Positions 1-12,356 of a stretch of DNA of 64,000 nt are shown here, piece after piece (position 1 is the first letter of the stretch; each line of letters opens with the position of its first letter). Position numbers and translations under genes: made by a program. This stretch comes from Denticeps clupeoides (lineage: Eukaryota; Chordata; Actinopteri; Clupeiformes; Denticipitidae), in NCBI RefSeq assembly GCF_900700375.1, contig NC_041719.1, positions 11,983,734 to 12,047,733 of the forward strand, written 5' to 3'. The notes beneath the pieces were generated by a model. It searched no databases. It was not told the origin of the DNA and saw only the letters and a list, made by a program, of their open reading frames with translations.

Positions 1-138
1 TTCTGTTGACTGGCACGTACAGGCAGTGATGGACAAACTGAGCTGCCAACAGGTCTTCTGTTCTGATGGCCACTGAAGCAGAGAGTGTTCTGTGGGTGAC
101 CTCTGCTTTGTCTTTCTTGTCTGTGACTTTCTCTTTAG

Positions 139-213
139 ATGGACATGATTTTCAATGATTGGTACCTCAACCCAGATATCCAGTGGTGTAAAAGTGAATG
201 TTTTATCATTTAA
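139..213 (+). CDS. Possible last coding exon of an unidentified upstream gene
   Basis: A pyrimidine-rich stretch ending in an AG acceptor at 137-138 is followed by an open frame reading MDMIFNDWYLNPDIQWC and a short tail. It stops at a TAA near 211-213, and AATAAA-like A-rich sequence follows at once (about 214-230). This is the pattern of a short terminal exon with a close poly(A) signal. It would make the gene convergent with the retinal homeobox gene to its right. I do not recognise the peptide, and the rest of the gene would lie outside the window. It could equally be chance. Confidence 0.25.
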   Translation: MDMIFNDWYLNPDIQWCKSECFII

Positions 214-1336
214 AAATAAAAAATAAAAAAAATATGAATAATCTCCTAATTACTGCCATCTCTCTTGTTAAGAGAGATGTGCAGTTTTATCTTTTCAGAA
301 ATAAATACACACATTCATCAACTGAGTCACACTTTTTGTTTTCTTGCTCTGATTTCTAAAATAATGGTATAGACAGACATATAGTAATCACCAATTGGAG
401 TCATTTGCTTAATTTCTTTAAAAACAACAGTTAAAAGTTTATAAAAAAAAAAACGTGTCTGAAAGAACTTTGTCTACCTCCTATTTTTTAATGCACAAAA
501 AGTAATGTCAGAAACTCACTTTTAGTATTGGGTTTGCAGACACATAATTGGAAGCATCACACATACATCTGTTTCGTTCTATTGTAATTATCTGGAATTT
601 ATGCACAGTAAAAAAATCATTTTAACAGGAGGTTCCCCCATAGGTCCTGGAAACAGATACCGGAATGTGTGTGCACAAAACTGTGTGCATAAATCCTCAG
701 CCAAAACTGGGCACTCCTGGTCTACAACATGGCAGACAAATCATTTAAATATAATGTGTTTTCAGAGAAATAATACCCTTTATATACAAAAGTATCTCAC
801 AAAGGTAGTCCTTTGGAAATTTCCTATAAAATGTGACTAATTATTCAATCCAGAGAATACTGTAAAGGGATTTACAGTCATTTTCATTCCTTGAGCTTCA
901 CAAAAAACGATGGCATATGGATACCAGTTAAGTGTCTAATGCAGTCCACTACTGTACACAAAGACAAAGACTACAATGAATTCACACAATGGAATAACTG
1001 AGAGCCCTGCAGGTAATGGTAGAAGACAAGAGAAGCAAATTCCCACAGGTGAATTTGGTGGGTAAAAATCGGTAAATAAACAAAAAGTGTAAATGTCTTA
1101 CTTGACTTCCAGTCTTTTATAACCCTCTTAGTGCAACATTTTCCATTTTTTATGATCCATAATAAAGTATTGTGTTAAATGGCACTTGGAAAACGTGACT
1201 CCAAAAGAAATGTACATGGTTATTACACATAAGGTGGTACTGACTGGAACGGGTGATAAACCATCACAAGTTCCACCGTTTCGGCATGAAAAAAACATCC
1301 ATTTTAATTGAAAGTGTGATAGCTGCTTCAGGGTTA
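214..1336. other. AT-rich tail-to-tail interval and homeobox 3'UTR
   Basis: No gene or clear repeat is seen here. The part next to 1336 must hold the 3' untranslated region of the minus-strand homeobox gene. I found no unambiguous canonical poly(A) signal on the minus strand. Short A/T runs are present (for example 448-453). Confidence 0.4.
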
Positions 1337-3443
1337 TCACATGGGTTGCCAGGTTTTATCCATCGACTGAATGTGTTCCTTGGCTTTCATCCGCAGTGAG
1401 GCGATGCTGGAGCTGCGCTGGTCAACGTCCTCCAGCGGATATTTGTCTGGGAACGTTGGAGGACACTGGTATGGCGGTGGTGCCATTGACTGTATCCCTT
1501 GTCCCATGGGCTGTGGAGTGTTCAGGAAGCCATGACTTGGAAATCCGGGCTGAAGGCTCTGTGTTGGACCCATGAACCCTGGAATACTGTGCACAGGTGT
1601 AGCACTTGACAGGGGAGATGTTAACCAGGGGTCCAGTGGTAAAGAGTTTGTCATAGGTCCCACGTTAGCATGCATCGGTGGCCTGTTGAAAGACAGCACC
1701 GGGGAATCATGCAGTTTCATGGTACTTGCGTCCATCTTTTCCTGGCGTCTCCATTTGGCTCTGCGATTCTGGAACCACACCTATAAAAGATAAAGCATAC
1801 ATTGAGTATTGTGAAGAAGAAATTTGCACATTTTGTAATTCACATTCTTTTTTATGAAAAGTATAGAGCCCTGATTGTAGTGACCAAATCGCTCCTTTAT
1901 CTATCACACTAAGCTCTAATTAGGATACTCGATCTCATCCCTATGTCAGGCATTGTTAAACAAGAAGAACCTCTGAGTTTCACACGAAAGGAGCAGTGAT
2001 GACAGTACAACAAACTGACCTGCACTCTGACTTCAGGGAGGTTAACCTTCATGGCCAGCTCCTCACGGCTGTAAACATCTGGGTAATGGGACTTCTCAAA
2101 GGCACGTTCCAGCTCGTGGAGTTGGTAGGTAGTGAAAGTTGTCCTGTTGCGTCTGTGTTTCTTCTTGGGCTGGTCCTCATCGGCTGGTTCGGGTGACTTG
2201 CTGTCCGTCTGCCCAGCTTTGTGGATCTCATTGAGCTCCTCGTCACATTTGTTGGAAAACATGTCAGGATCTGCTGGTCCATCAGAAAAATTAATTAAAT
2301 AAATTAATTTTTTCGTTTGTGTCAAAGGTAGCAAAATGGTCTGCAAAGGTCTGCACACTACCTATGTGCCCATTCACCAAGATAATTCAATTAACCCCCA
2401 CACTTAGCCAATCATTAAATCAATAGTACAGTGTTACCATCTGCTACACTGACAAACCGGCTTTAACACTGCATTGGGAAGGATCTTTAATATTTCACAC
2501 ACATGCAAACAAAACAGATAGTTACACAATAACATGCCCCACTGAAGGGAGGTATATTCCTGAAAATCGTCTTTAAGTGATCAGACTAAGCAGCATTATG
2601 TGTCGTTCAAGTTAAAGTCTGATGCTCTTCTGAGTCGTGTCCATTGGCGGAAGAAAATTTAAATGCTAAGATATTTACGTCTGCTAATACTTCCTTAAAA
2701 GCAAGCATAGTAAATAGAGGTGAGGTCAGTCGACGAGTGTGAATGACGAGACTCTACTTCACCTGTAAAATGGGTTTTATGTCGCTTGTAAATTGGTTTG
2801 CTAAGCCTCTTGTGGGCATTAATTAGGTTTCAGACATGACGTTTTAATTTGTGTCAAATAAGTTTGAGGTCAGCTCACTGATGCAATGGAATGCATCCTT
2901 GGGTCTTTAACATCATTAGCCTTAACCCTTTATCCATTAAATCTTGCTAGTCCTTATATAACTTGCTAAATATGGTCAGTGTAAATGAGAGGTACCAGTA
3001 GCCTACTGTGATTACTGGGTTTCTGGTGCAAATATCCACATCAGATTGTATCTGTTTAGTATTTTGGGACTCAGACACGTACCAATTGTCTGCCCATTAA
3101 TCCAACTATTGAGATCTCCTTTCTGACCTTCACAGAACGCTGTGATACACTCACCATGAAAAGCTGTTTGCTCAGTGCTGTCCCTCAGAGTTGAGAGATG
3201 CCCATAGGGGTGTGACGGATCCTGTTTCCCAGGGTCCCCTAGGCCTTCCACTCCCACCTTCTGAGGCCCTGCACCAGCGGGACTGAGCATGGGGTCCTGG
3301 TCTTTACTAAAGCCAAGGATGACATCAATGCTGTGGACTCGACTGCCCACCACCGCCCCACCTCCTTTAACCATCTCATGGAAGTTACTGGGTGAGAGGC
3401 AACTGTCATCCACCATGTTCATGGTATCCAGTGACAAATGCAT
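1337..3443 (-). CDS. rax2: Retinal homeobox transcription factor (rax2/rx1/rx2 type)
   Basis: Paired-like (Q50) homeodomain transcription factor of retinal and forebrain progenitors and photoreceptors, acting in the nucleus. Coding exons on the minus strand are 3155-3443, 2020-2270 and 1337-1780 (327 residues, close to fish Rx1/Rx2). The octapeptide HSIDVILGF is at residues 37-45. A basic PKKKHRRNR run leads into the homeodomain (about 134-194), which ends [15 protein letters not shown]. The OAR motif [15 protein letters not shown] lies near 303-317, just before the C-terminus TWQPM. Exon phases agree (1, then 0), with GTGAGT and GTCAGT donors. The start MHLSLDTM matches the Rx1/Rx2 N-terminus as I remember it. 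The neighbours (matk, zfr2, atcay, nmrk2) are those of human RAX2, so orthology to RAX2 is likely. Fish names rx1 and rx2 are ohnologues that I cannot separate here. Unlike the shorter human RAX2, the octapeptide is kept. Confidence 0.95.
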
Positions 3444-4330
3444 TCGAACAAAAGGGTTTTCTTTTTTTCCTTCACCAGAAAAAAAAAAGTCGTTTAATTA
3501 AAGTCCGTGATGATGATGGTCTCTTTGGAAATGGTCCACCAATAGTTCACCTGAGAATGGAGAGGAGAAAGACTTTTTACACATTTTTATTATGCACTCC
3601 GAATGTTACATACGGCACTTTACATATGTAAAGGGCTGAAACAATAATCTTTAAGTATTGCATCAGTAAGAACAATAAAAGTTACAGTTTTTTTGCATGA
3701 AGTGGAAAAAAATGTAGTTGGGATAAAACTTTCACAAATCGACAGAAAAGTATTAACAACAGTTGTATTTAATCGTTGTAAAATTGTCACTGTAAAATGT
3801 TTAAAACTATATATTCGTGTCTATGTCGATGTTATGCGTCAATAAAACCCCGATTTTTCTAAAGTGCATAAAATCAGCCAGTGTGTCTATATGTTACAGC
3901 AGGATTATTAATAATAATAATAATAATAAAGTAAAAATATGTTTATATGAGGGAAGTTACCTGCGTGGAATTTGTCCACCTGTTCGTGGCGCGACTCTCC
4001 GCCTCAGACCAGCGGCGGCGGCGGCGGTGGCGGCGGCGGCGGCGGTTCGGTCCCCACTACGCCGCGCATCGCACGTCGCTCCTCAAACCACCGACGGCGG
4101 GGGACAAGTTGCGTCCGACGCGCGACACCGAAGCCACTCGCGTCGCTTCTGCGGACGGGAATCGGAGCCGCGGCGCAGAATGGGAATGGAAGAGGATTAG
4201 AGAGGTTTTGTTAATTGGAATCCTTCCCCTTTAAGAATGATTGACGGCTGTTTTCTAGTCAAGTAATTGCTCTAAATGTAGCGCGCATTCACCCCACAGG
4301 AGGAGGCCGAGACTAATGAAGCCAAGACAA
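3444..4330. promoter_or_regulatory. 5' flank of the retinal homeobox gene with CGG-rich block
   Basis: Upstream side of the minus-strand homeobox gene. A GC-rich stretch at about 3960-4190 contains a (CGG)n-like run near 4012-4044. It is followed by an AT-rich stretch with TAATTG/TTAATT homeodomain-type motifs (4210-4275). The start of transcription was not located. Open frames across the CGG run are products of the repeat and are not supported as genes. Confidence 0.4.
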
Positions 4331-4423
4331 GACTTTCTTTCACCGATCTATTGTTTTAAAGACAATGGAGCGACCGAAAGTTTTCGTTAATCCCCTCATT
4401 ATCCCGGTCAAAGACTATATGGA

Positions 4424-4424
4424 G

Positions 4425-4455
<31 letters not shown>

Positions 4456-4482
4456 AAAAGAAAGAAAGAAAGAAAAAAAAAA
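4424..4482 (+). repeat. (GAAA)n microsatellite
   Basis: A tandem run of GAAA units with one interruption and a short poly-A end. It gives spurious Lys/Glu and Phe/Ser/Leu-rich open frames on both strands. Confidence 0.95.
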
Positions 4483-7400
4483 CAACTTTCTGCCGAATCC
4501 TCGATTATGTACACCACTGGGACGGGAAATGTGACGATTTGCTTCACTTAACTGGCTGCAAAGACCGTTGTTATAAAAGTGGTCATAATCATGCAGGGTT
4601 TTTTTTATATTCAACAGAGCAAATTAAAAAGTAATAAGAACCTGCAATCCTATACTAAATATGTTAATATTTGGGATAATAAATTGTTTTGTTGGTCATA
4701 CCGACTGGTTTAGATTGGTTTTATGGTTAAGACTAAAACAATTAGTGGCACAATCAATTTAAGAGGAACCTCTCGGGTCAGTTTAACAACCCATTAAGGT
4801 TTTATCCGTCATTTTGGCAACTGGCTTTGCCTAATTGCACCAAATTGCCAGTGCACTTTTACAAACCCCGATTGCTATTAATTTAATTGTGGGATCACAG
4901 ATGCTTTGGCCTTTAATATTGCTCATTATCTTAACACAAACATTTAATTTAGCTCGACTTACTTTCTCACAACATAAACCTAGCTTTGGACATTAAAGAA
5001 GAAAATACTTATGGACAGTATGGAAATGCAATTTGTAGAAATAAGCAAAATAAAATCTACCTTGTTTTGTGTAACATTATGTGATTAGATTTAAAGCCAT
5101 AACCTGGAACTAGCTTTTATGGTTAAACAACTATTTTTGCATCTATGGCATTGTTAATGGTATCTCGTTTACTAGTCAATCAGTTAAATCTTGATGGTCT
5201 CTAGATGGTGTCACAGAGATCAACACTGTCCCTAATGAGGCTAAAGACTTCTCTGGAGATTTCCTCTGACCTCAATGAAATCTAAAGATAAGTTTAAGAA
5301 GCTCTCTTGGTTTGTTTCAGGTCAACTGAAAACTTTTTTTTATTTTTAGTTTCAAAGTTTCAAAACTTAAATAGAGTGAAGTCCAAAATATACAGAGGCA
5401 TTCATTTCTATTTTGTTCCTAAATGCTTGGTATATGATAACTGTTTATTGTCATAAAAAGGTTATTGGGGGAAAAAAATTATATGTAAAAAAAAAAAATT
5501 GTCCTTGCACATTTCTCAGACATAACACAATAGTCTAAATGCAAGCGATGCATAGATGTCGACAATGCACCAGAATTCACTTGCAGATGGCTGTGTGCCT
5601 ACAAGGTAACCCACACTGTGCTGAGCAAACAGATTGTGCACCAAAGGATCAGGTGCCCATGGGCTTCCCAATCCAAATCTTACATGAAGCCTTCAAGGAA
5701 AAAAGACTAAGTCGTACAGCTACAGATGGTCAAAGGTGTCTGAAATCCAACCCAAGAAGGTAAAGGTCAGTTACATCCTCCAACAGCATGTTACCACCGC
5801 ATAACCTGCATACCAACCAGCTAATGCATCTTATTAGAGTTGAAGCAGGGTTCTTGTAGATTAGTATGGAGAAGTATAGAGAGGCAGGAAAAAGTGGCCA
5901 TGGCAACATTTGCTGAGCTGAAAGGCCTTCTATTATATGTGTTAATCCGCACAGACAACTGTCTGCCCTGGAAAGCGGGCCAGACGTTAGCGGACAGGTT
6001 GCATGGTGTTCGACAACATGCTGATAGCCTTAGCGCTGTGACTCCCCAAAACAGGCATCACTCTCCTTGTTCTAATTGCTTTTGAGGAAAGCGGCCACGT
6101 GCCAGTACTTAGGAGTCCCCTGAAAAGTGGGGATCTAATTTATCTGAATAAGCGGCCTCTGGTGCAGCAGGCCATTCTCGCCTGATGGCACGCTGCCTTG
6201 TCCAAGGGTGCAAAAGCTGCAGAAGCTGTGGAGAGCCTGCTAAAGACTTCTTCAGCAAGCCCAAGAACATTTCTAACTAAGCAAGTTGAACAATGTGAAG
6301 AAGAAAGTATTTTGCATCTGTTTTTCATGTGTTTGTTTTGAGTCACCATAATGACACATCCCAGTTTCCTGGCTGATGTATTTGCATGATAAATGTATGC
6401 ACGATTCCGTGTCAGCTACTATCTCTTTAAATATTTCTAAAATATTTTGTGTAATTGCTTTTTGATGAATGCCTGGGTAGAAGAAAGGGACAGTGATCTG
6501 TTGCAAATAATACATTTATCATGCTTATGTATTTACTGAACTTCAACGCTTGTTTTCCCATTATCCTAATTGAGAACAAATTGGTTAAGAAGGTGCAGCA
6601 CAACTATCAAGCTGCTTATTTTTATCAGATGACAATATAAGCCTCTCTGATCCTATTAGAGGCAAAGCAGCTAACGCTTAAAGGCGCTGTGTCAGCTTAC
6701 TAAGGACAGGGGCTTGGAAAGGGAGAGAGGGAAGATGGTCGGGAGAGGGGGGCGACGCATGTGATCCATGCCGTTTCTTGACGTTTAACAAACCAACCAA
6801 TCCATGCCCGCTTGTTCTTATAGACACATCTAGACACAAAAAGTTCAAGCTCTTTTTCTGGAATGGGATGGAACTGTATAAAACAAAAGTGCTCAGATTC
6901 GGGAATTATTGGGATTTTCCATTGATTCATCAAGATGTGTTGATGGACTAGACTCCTATTATATTTTTGTATTTAAAGTATGATTTAAAAATTGCTTTCT
7001 GTTTGATAGTTATTAATGATGGACAGATATTCCTTACTAATTTATTACTGATTAAATACAGTTTAATTTTGATAAAATAATTAATTGACCTATACACAAA
7101 ATATGCTCAAAGGTCAGTATACACATTTTCTCTTGTACCTCCCTGTCACCCCTTCCAAAAGCCACTTCCAAGATAATGTCACAGTCTCACAGGAAACACA
7201 CAGTGATGAAGAAATTATGTATTGTTTTTTATGAACCAGCAGAGGGAGTCATTTATGTAAGGCACCAAACAGCAGGCACTGATTCCACTTCCAGATTTAA
7301 TAGGCTTACACTAAATCAATTTATTAATGTTTGTTCTTAAACCAAGCTAGTCACTGGCAGTGCATGACCTGTCTATTTTTATAGCCTCTCTTCCAATGGC

Positions 7401-8210
7401 AATGACAGCCAAGACAAGTTGTAACAAAAAGCATGGAACAAATTAGGCCTACTGTGTCTTTTTATATTGCCAAATTGACCCATAACACAATCTGAAACAT
7501 TCAATAGACTGAAAATGAAAAGTGAAAATGACTTTCATTATTAAGCATGTCCTTGGATGAACTAGATTAAACCTATTTGAAATACTAACAGGACAAGTGA
7601 GGTTCTGCCCAATCTGACACTGAAAAAAAAATCTGCCCTAGTCTCTGCCCAGAGAGCCACAATGTGGGGACGAAGTGACATATTTTATGATCTTGATTGT
7701 CTGAGCACTCCCTTCACCGGCTGCCTTATGACAGTGGATTACCAGGCACCCAGGGGGGATTAGGAAGACCCAAATCAGAAGAAAGACACAAAGATCAAAA
7801 CCAAGCATAGAGACTCTCCCTTAATCCCCCTCTTTACAAACAGGACATGTGTGTTTCATATATTAATTTTTCACTATAACAGTCCATTCAGTGTTTACAG
7901 TGGCATTCGTTAAAGTATTTATTACTGTGAATGGTAAAGTGAACAGAATATAAACTGATCACCAAAAGGCATAATATTTAAGTTGCCACTGTATGCAGGA
8001 TTTCTGTATTTTTGTTTTGTTCAACTGTGAGAAAAGGGGAAAGAAGAACAATACATTGGAGTTCTGTGGTAACTTTAACCAAGGTCCCAGTTAGAAACCC
8101 CTCGTTTGACAGCAAAAGATCTTGTGGATGCTTCAGCAGACTGTGGATAGTGACACACAAACAACTATGACCTCATGGTAGAGTGATCCTGCATTCAGTG
8201 ACATCCATTC
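4483..8210. other. Gene-free AT-rich interval upstream of the homeobox gene
   Basis: I see no exon, RNA gene or clear transposon. The sequence from about 4640 to 5000 is AT-rich with several TAATTG/ATTAAT core motifs and looks unlike the repeats elsewhere. It is a candidate regulatory region by position only. Small open frames at 5539, 5840, 6140, 6273 and 6700 lack any family resemblance. Confidence 0.4.
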
Positions 8211-8573
8211 AAGTTCAAGTTCAGTGAGCTTTATCGTCGTTTCAGTTACATACAGATTAGTAAAATGAAACGAAACAACGATTCTCCAGAGCCAGGTGCT
8301 ACATATAACATTAAGACAAAGTTAAGAACAAACATAAAGTGCACGTAAGCGACATAGACAAAGTGCAAACATGGGACGGGTAGTGCAAGAATAAGACATT
8401 TAAGACAAACAATATATGTATACAACAAATGAGACAGAGAGCGTTAAACCAAATAGCAATAATTCCTTTATTCTCTGAAAAGCTGTTGCACAGTCTGGCA
8501 GTGAGGCCCCAAATGCTGTGGTACCTTTTTTCCAGATGGTAAGACAGTGAAAAGTGTGAGGAGTGTGTAGAGG
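8211..8573 (+). repeat. LINE-type 3' end fragment
   Basis: The segment reads like the 3' part of a fish non-LTR element. It has the phrase around AGCTTTATCGTCGTTTCAGT at 8228, a middle part with short degenerate A-rich sequence, and an end with the recurring wording CTGTTGCACAGTCTGGCAGT at about 8482. Recognition is from memory of common fish repeats; the exact family is not assigned. A tRNA-derived SINE is joined directly to its right end. Confidence 0.45.
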
Positions 8574-8574
8574 A

Positions 8575-8764
8575 GGGTGGTAGTAGCCTAGTGGGAAACA
8601 CACGCACCTATGAACCAGAAGACCTGGGTTCGAATCCCACTTACTACCATTGTGTCCCTGAGCAAGACACTTAACCCTAAGTTGCTCCAGGGGAACTGTC
8701 CCTGTAACTACTGATTGTAAGTCGCTCTGGATAAGGGCATCTGATAAATGCTGTAAATGTAAAT
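8575..8764 (+). repeat. tRNA-derived SINE, family A (near full copy)
   Basis: It begins with a box A-like TAGCCTAGTGGG and has a box B GGTTCGAATCCC about 8627-8638. It continues with a body containing TGTCCCTGAGCAAGACAC and ends with AAATGCTGTAAATGTAAATG. At least eight copies or fragments of the same family occur in the window. Confidence 0.9.
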
Positions 8765-9044
8765 GCCACTGTAACTTTGTCAACACATTACAGGTAAAAT
8801 TTTTTAATGCCTTAAAATAAGTTAGTGGTTGTGTTGGAATCAGGAATATGTTTTATAATACAGAGACCGTACCAGAGTCAAAAAGGAAAGAGTGAATTCT
8901 TAAAATGTTAAATACGTAATCTTGCATATCATAAGTATTCTAATCTTTCCGGGCAACAACTCCCCTCATCAGAACCTCTCAATTCAAATTGGCTCGCTAC
9001 TGTTTACACCCACGGCGTTTGGATTGATGACATACTGAGTGTGA

Positions 9045-9190
9045 ACCATCACGTTGCTGCGATCTCCAGATCCTGCAGGTTCACTCTCTACAACATAGAC
9101 CTTTTCTTTCACAACAGGCTATGCAGCTCCTTGTTCAGGCAATGGACATCTCTAAACTCGACTATTGTAACTCTCTCCTGGATGGTCCAA
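9045..9190 (+). repeat. L2-like LINE reverse transcriptase fragment
   Basis: With frame changes, translation gives pieces resembling the C-terminal part of fish L2 reverse transcriptases: ISRSCRFTLYNI followed by an LVQAMDISKLDYCNSLLDG-like stretch. It is a short, decayed LINE scrap with no intact ORF. Confidence 0.6.
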
Positions 9191-9599
9191 AATAACCCCT
9201 CCAGATGGTCCAAAATTAGTAAAGTGTAAAAGTAAAGCGTGAAATTATCTTGGGAAGCTGAGTTGGTTCTAGGCTTCTCTATACTTATGATGTCTATACA
9301 AAGACATGATTTGGAAACAGTTGGAAATGTTGGAAATGCTAAAAAGGCTCTCAAATGTACAAGGACTTCTGATATGATGTAGAACCCTGGCCAGAAGTTG
9401 TTAATAAGGGAAATGTAATGAAAGTAACTCCACCCTGGCAGTGCACAGACTTCGTAAGACTCTTGTGGTGTGGGTTACAGATCTGGTTCCGTTGTTACTG
9501 CCAACTGAAAAAAGTGTCCCAGGTCCTTTAGCTGGGTACACTGTAAGTCATCATAAGAGACATTCAGAAACATTTTATGAACATATTGAAGTGCACATT

Positions 9600-9706
9600 T
9601 CATGGCTGCCCACTTCTCACTAAGGTGATGGGTAAAATGCAGAGGAGAGATTTTGTTGTGTTACTATGTGCTGTACTACAGTGTTTCACAATCACTCTGA
9701 GGATGA
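9600..9706 (+). repeat. SINE family B, 3' fragment
   Basis: The segment contains the family B tail: CATGGCTGCCCAC, a GGTGATGGGT word, ATGCAGAGGA and a diverged CACTGTG-like end before TTTCACAATCACT. The tRNA-like head is missing. Confidence 0.7.
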
Positions 9707-10714
9707 AAGATATAACTGGTTATCTAAGAGCAAAGCCGAGATGTCAAGGAATACCACATGGCATTATCAGATGGATGCCCCCAGCGTTCCCCATGAGATA
9801 AGAGTAAGAGTTAGCAGATTTGAGGAAAAGCACTAAATTCCTTTTGCCAATAAGCGACATTTCCCATCATACAGAAGGCAAATGCTCTGTAAATCTTCTA
9901 ATATGTTGGACATTTTCTGGTGGATTTTTTCCTTCTTCAGATATCCCATTAGAGGCTTTAAACAACACAATGACAGCAAATCCAACACGGCCCAGATCAT
10001 AATGAAAGGAGAGCGGATAAAAATTCAATCTGTGTTCTATCCCATGGGCAAAAGACAAAATACATGCTTAAGAAGCCTTTAGACAAATGACAACCATAAT
10101 TTATTATGTACTGTGACAAACACACATCAGGTGACGAATGATGGTGACGAATGCATACAAATGTGATAAATAGATATCAGGTGAACTGCAAAAAAAATTG
10201 GACTGTTTCTTTTGAACAATCCGTAAATCAGACCCGTAAGATCAGTGAAGGCATTGTGGCACTTTTAGTGAGGGATGTCAGGGACGTCACAGACAGAAGA
10301 GGATATTGCTCTCCAATCCCCTGGAGCTCCAGAAAGCTGCAACGCTGACAGAATGCTGTTGGCTTTGTAATTCCTTATTTGTAACAGCAATAACATTCAA
10401 GATTTCACATATTAAGTGCTGAGGCAGTGCAAGGCATATTGCTGGACAATTACAAAACATGCAGTTCGTGGTGATCCTCCATCTAATCCCAGATAAAGCA
10501 TTTTTTCCCCTTCCTACAATCCTTCTGTTAGGGATGATGCAAGGACAAAGTCCCATGGTTTGTTTAAGTATACAATCGAGTAAAATGATTTTTCTAAAGT
10601 TTTATTCAAATAAATAGTCTTGTTTAAGGCAGGAAGACCTGAAACAACTTCTTTAAAAAAGGTGTTTCTGTAGTCTTTGAAGACTTGTGCTGTGTCTATC
10701 TCGGTGCCCAAGCA
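9707..10714. other. Intergenic DNA with no recognised feature
   Basis: No exon, RNA gene or repeat is recognised between the SINE fragment and the matk remnant. Several 60-90 codon frames overlap on both strands without family resemblance. Confidence 0.4.
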
Positions 10715-12300
10715 TCTTTTATTCCCATCTTCTCTATCTTGCCCCTAAGTTTGTGAAAGCCTTTTCCAGGGCCTTTTCCCTGGATCAGCCTGCCAACAGC
10801 TCCTCATGAGATTGTTCACAGCAGGAGGGCAGTCTTCCGGTGCGTCCATCCAATAGCCTTCCTCCACCTTCTCTTTCACCTCTTTTAGGGACTAGAGAAA
10901 ACATGAACATACGGATACCAGAGTGAATTACTAACACGTTTTCATTTTTTTTTAACTCTGAAAGTTTGAAGTTGGTTTGAAGAATGTGGTCCATGACCAA
11001 ATGAGACATGTTAAGGACTTTGGTCCACCACAGCGCAACATTTCGTGAGCCTGAGACAGTGAGTGTCACAGACAGCGGTAGGATAATCCGCAGTCATGTT
11101 CCCCCTTCCAGCATTTCCTCCGCTGGCACACAGCCACAAGGGGCTGTTGCCTTAGAAACAAGCCGTACAAGCATTAATCTCAGTTCATCCCCTGCATTTA
11201 TTACCTGCTTAGTGAAATTGTTTGACTTGCATACCTGTGTGTTGAGTAAGGAATGAATATGCTTACAGTAAGAAAAAAAAGATAATCCACAAGAAATAAG
11301 TACATGCCATGGAAACGCCTCCATAAGTGTATGGGTTATATTAATTGAGATAACAATCCAAAAAGAAAAAAACTAATGCCAAAATGTCTTTTCTTTATGG
11401 GGAAAATGGGGCACATGAGAATAAAAATGCAGCTTTCACCATTAACATGTAACTGTTATCATTGTTTTCAGATAATTTTAGGTTATTCTACAAGCCCCTT
11501 TAATGCAGTCTTGTAACTAAAAAAATGTTTGCTTTTCTTCAAAAGGACGTCGAGGTGACAGAGATGCTGTCAAGTACATTCAACTTATCACTTTCCTCGG
11601 GGCCCCCAGGGCAGTCCACTTTACTGGTAATTTTACAATGTCTGAAGCCATGCAGTCAGCCTTTGCCAACCCAAAACCACTGACTTTGGTGACTGTGCCA
11701 TCAGACAGCAGGATGTTGCAGGCTGCCAGGTCCCTGTGAAGCCTCTTTTTACACTCCAGGTACTCCATCCAGGTACTTCACACACATCTCTGTTAAAGAT
11801 AGCATGATTACATCAAGTAGAACCTCAGGTAGAACCTCACAGTGCAAAACACATCAGTTGGACACAGTCTACCATGGAGCGCCCCCTTGTGCGCAGACAA
11901 TTCACAAGGTCACCCTGAAATGCAGGATTTATAAATAATTATTTGCATGTATTTAATGCTAATAAATTCTGTAATGATATACAGCCCGTTTTGTAAAATC
12001 ACACCAAGTAAGCACACAAGTTTTTTTGTTGGAGTTTTCTAGAATCAAAGAGATGGAGAAAAGAAGCTGGTTTGTATTAAAAGACAGAGGTTAAGGAATA
12101 ATAATAAATAGGAATAGAGTGCAGCAGATCTTAAGCTCAAGTCATGACAGTCATCTCTGACGAGAGTGCCTGAGCTGTGACATCACACTTAATGGCCAGC
12201 CACACTTCAACGGCCACCCTCTGTCCCAGGTACTCCACCTGTTGTACCGCTGTGAACAGGTTGAAATCTCTGTGAGTCCAAGGTGGGGACCCTTTCATGT
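10715..12300 (-). pseudogene. matk: Decayed matk (CSK-family tyrosine kinase) exons
   Basis: Three separated minus-strand pieces match the kinase domain of MATK (CHK/CTK) in the right order. About 12137-12300 is the N-lobe: EYLGQRVAVE followed by an insert and IKCDVTAQALSSEM. It has Glu where the ATP-binding Lys should be, and the glycine loop has degraded. 11540-11789, behind an AG acceptor, reads [18 protein letters not shown] and SGFGLAKAD, so HRDLAARN has lost Arg and DFG has become GFG. A small duplication shifts the frame before MEYLE, and the APE region collapses into a stop. 10715-10891, behind CTCTAG, reads SLKEVKEKVEEGYWMD and NNLMRSCWQADPGKRP, then shifts frame. No SH3 or SH2 exons were found; Tc1 and SINE sequence fills the space to the right. 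MATK sits between RAX2 and ZFR2 in human, so this is the expected locus. Confidence 0.85.
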
Positions 12301-12356
12301 GCCACACCTTACAGACGGTCAGTGGACTACATGCAAGGGGAAAATATTTTCCGTAT

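Noticed and set aside
3817-4234. Three overlapping plus-strand frames over the CGG run
   Set aside because: Open only because of the (CGG)n tract and high GC; all three frames are open and none has a domain.
4356-4634. Lys/Glu- or Phe/Ser/Leu-rich small proteins
   Set aside because: By-products of the (GAAA)n microsatellite.
8575-8764. Functional tRNA gene
   Set aside because: Box A- and B-like motifs are present, but the sequence continues into a SINE body and recurs many times; it is a tRNA-derived SINE head.
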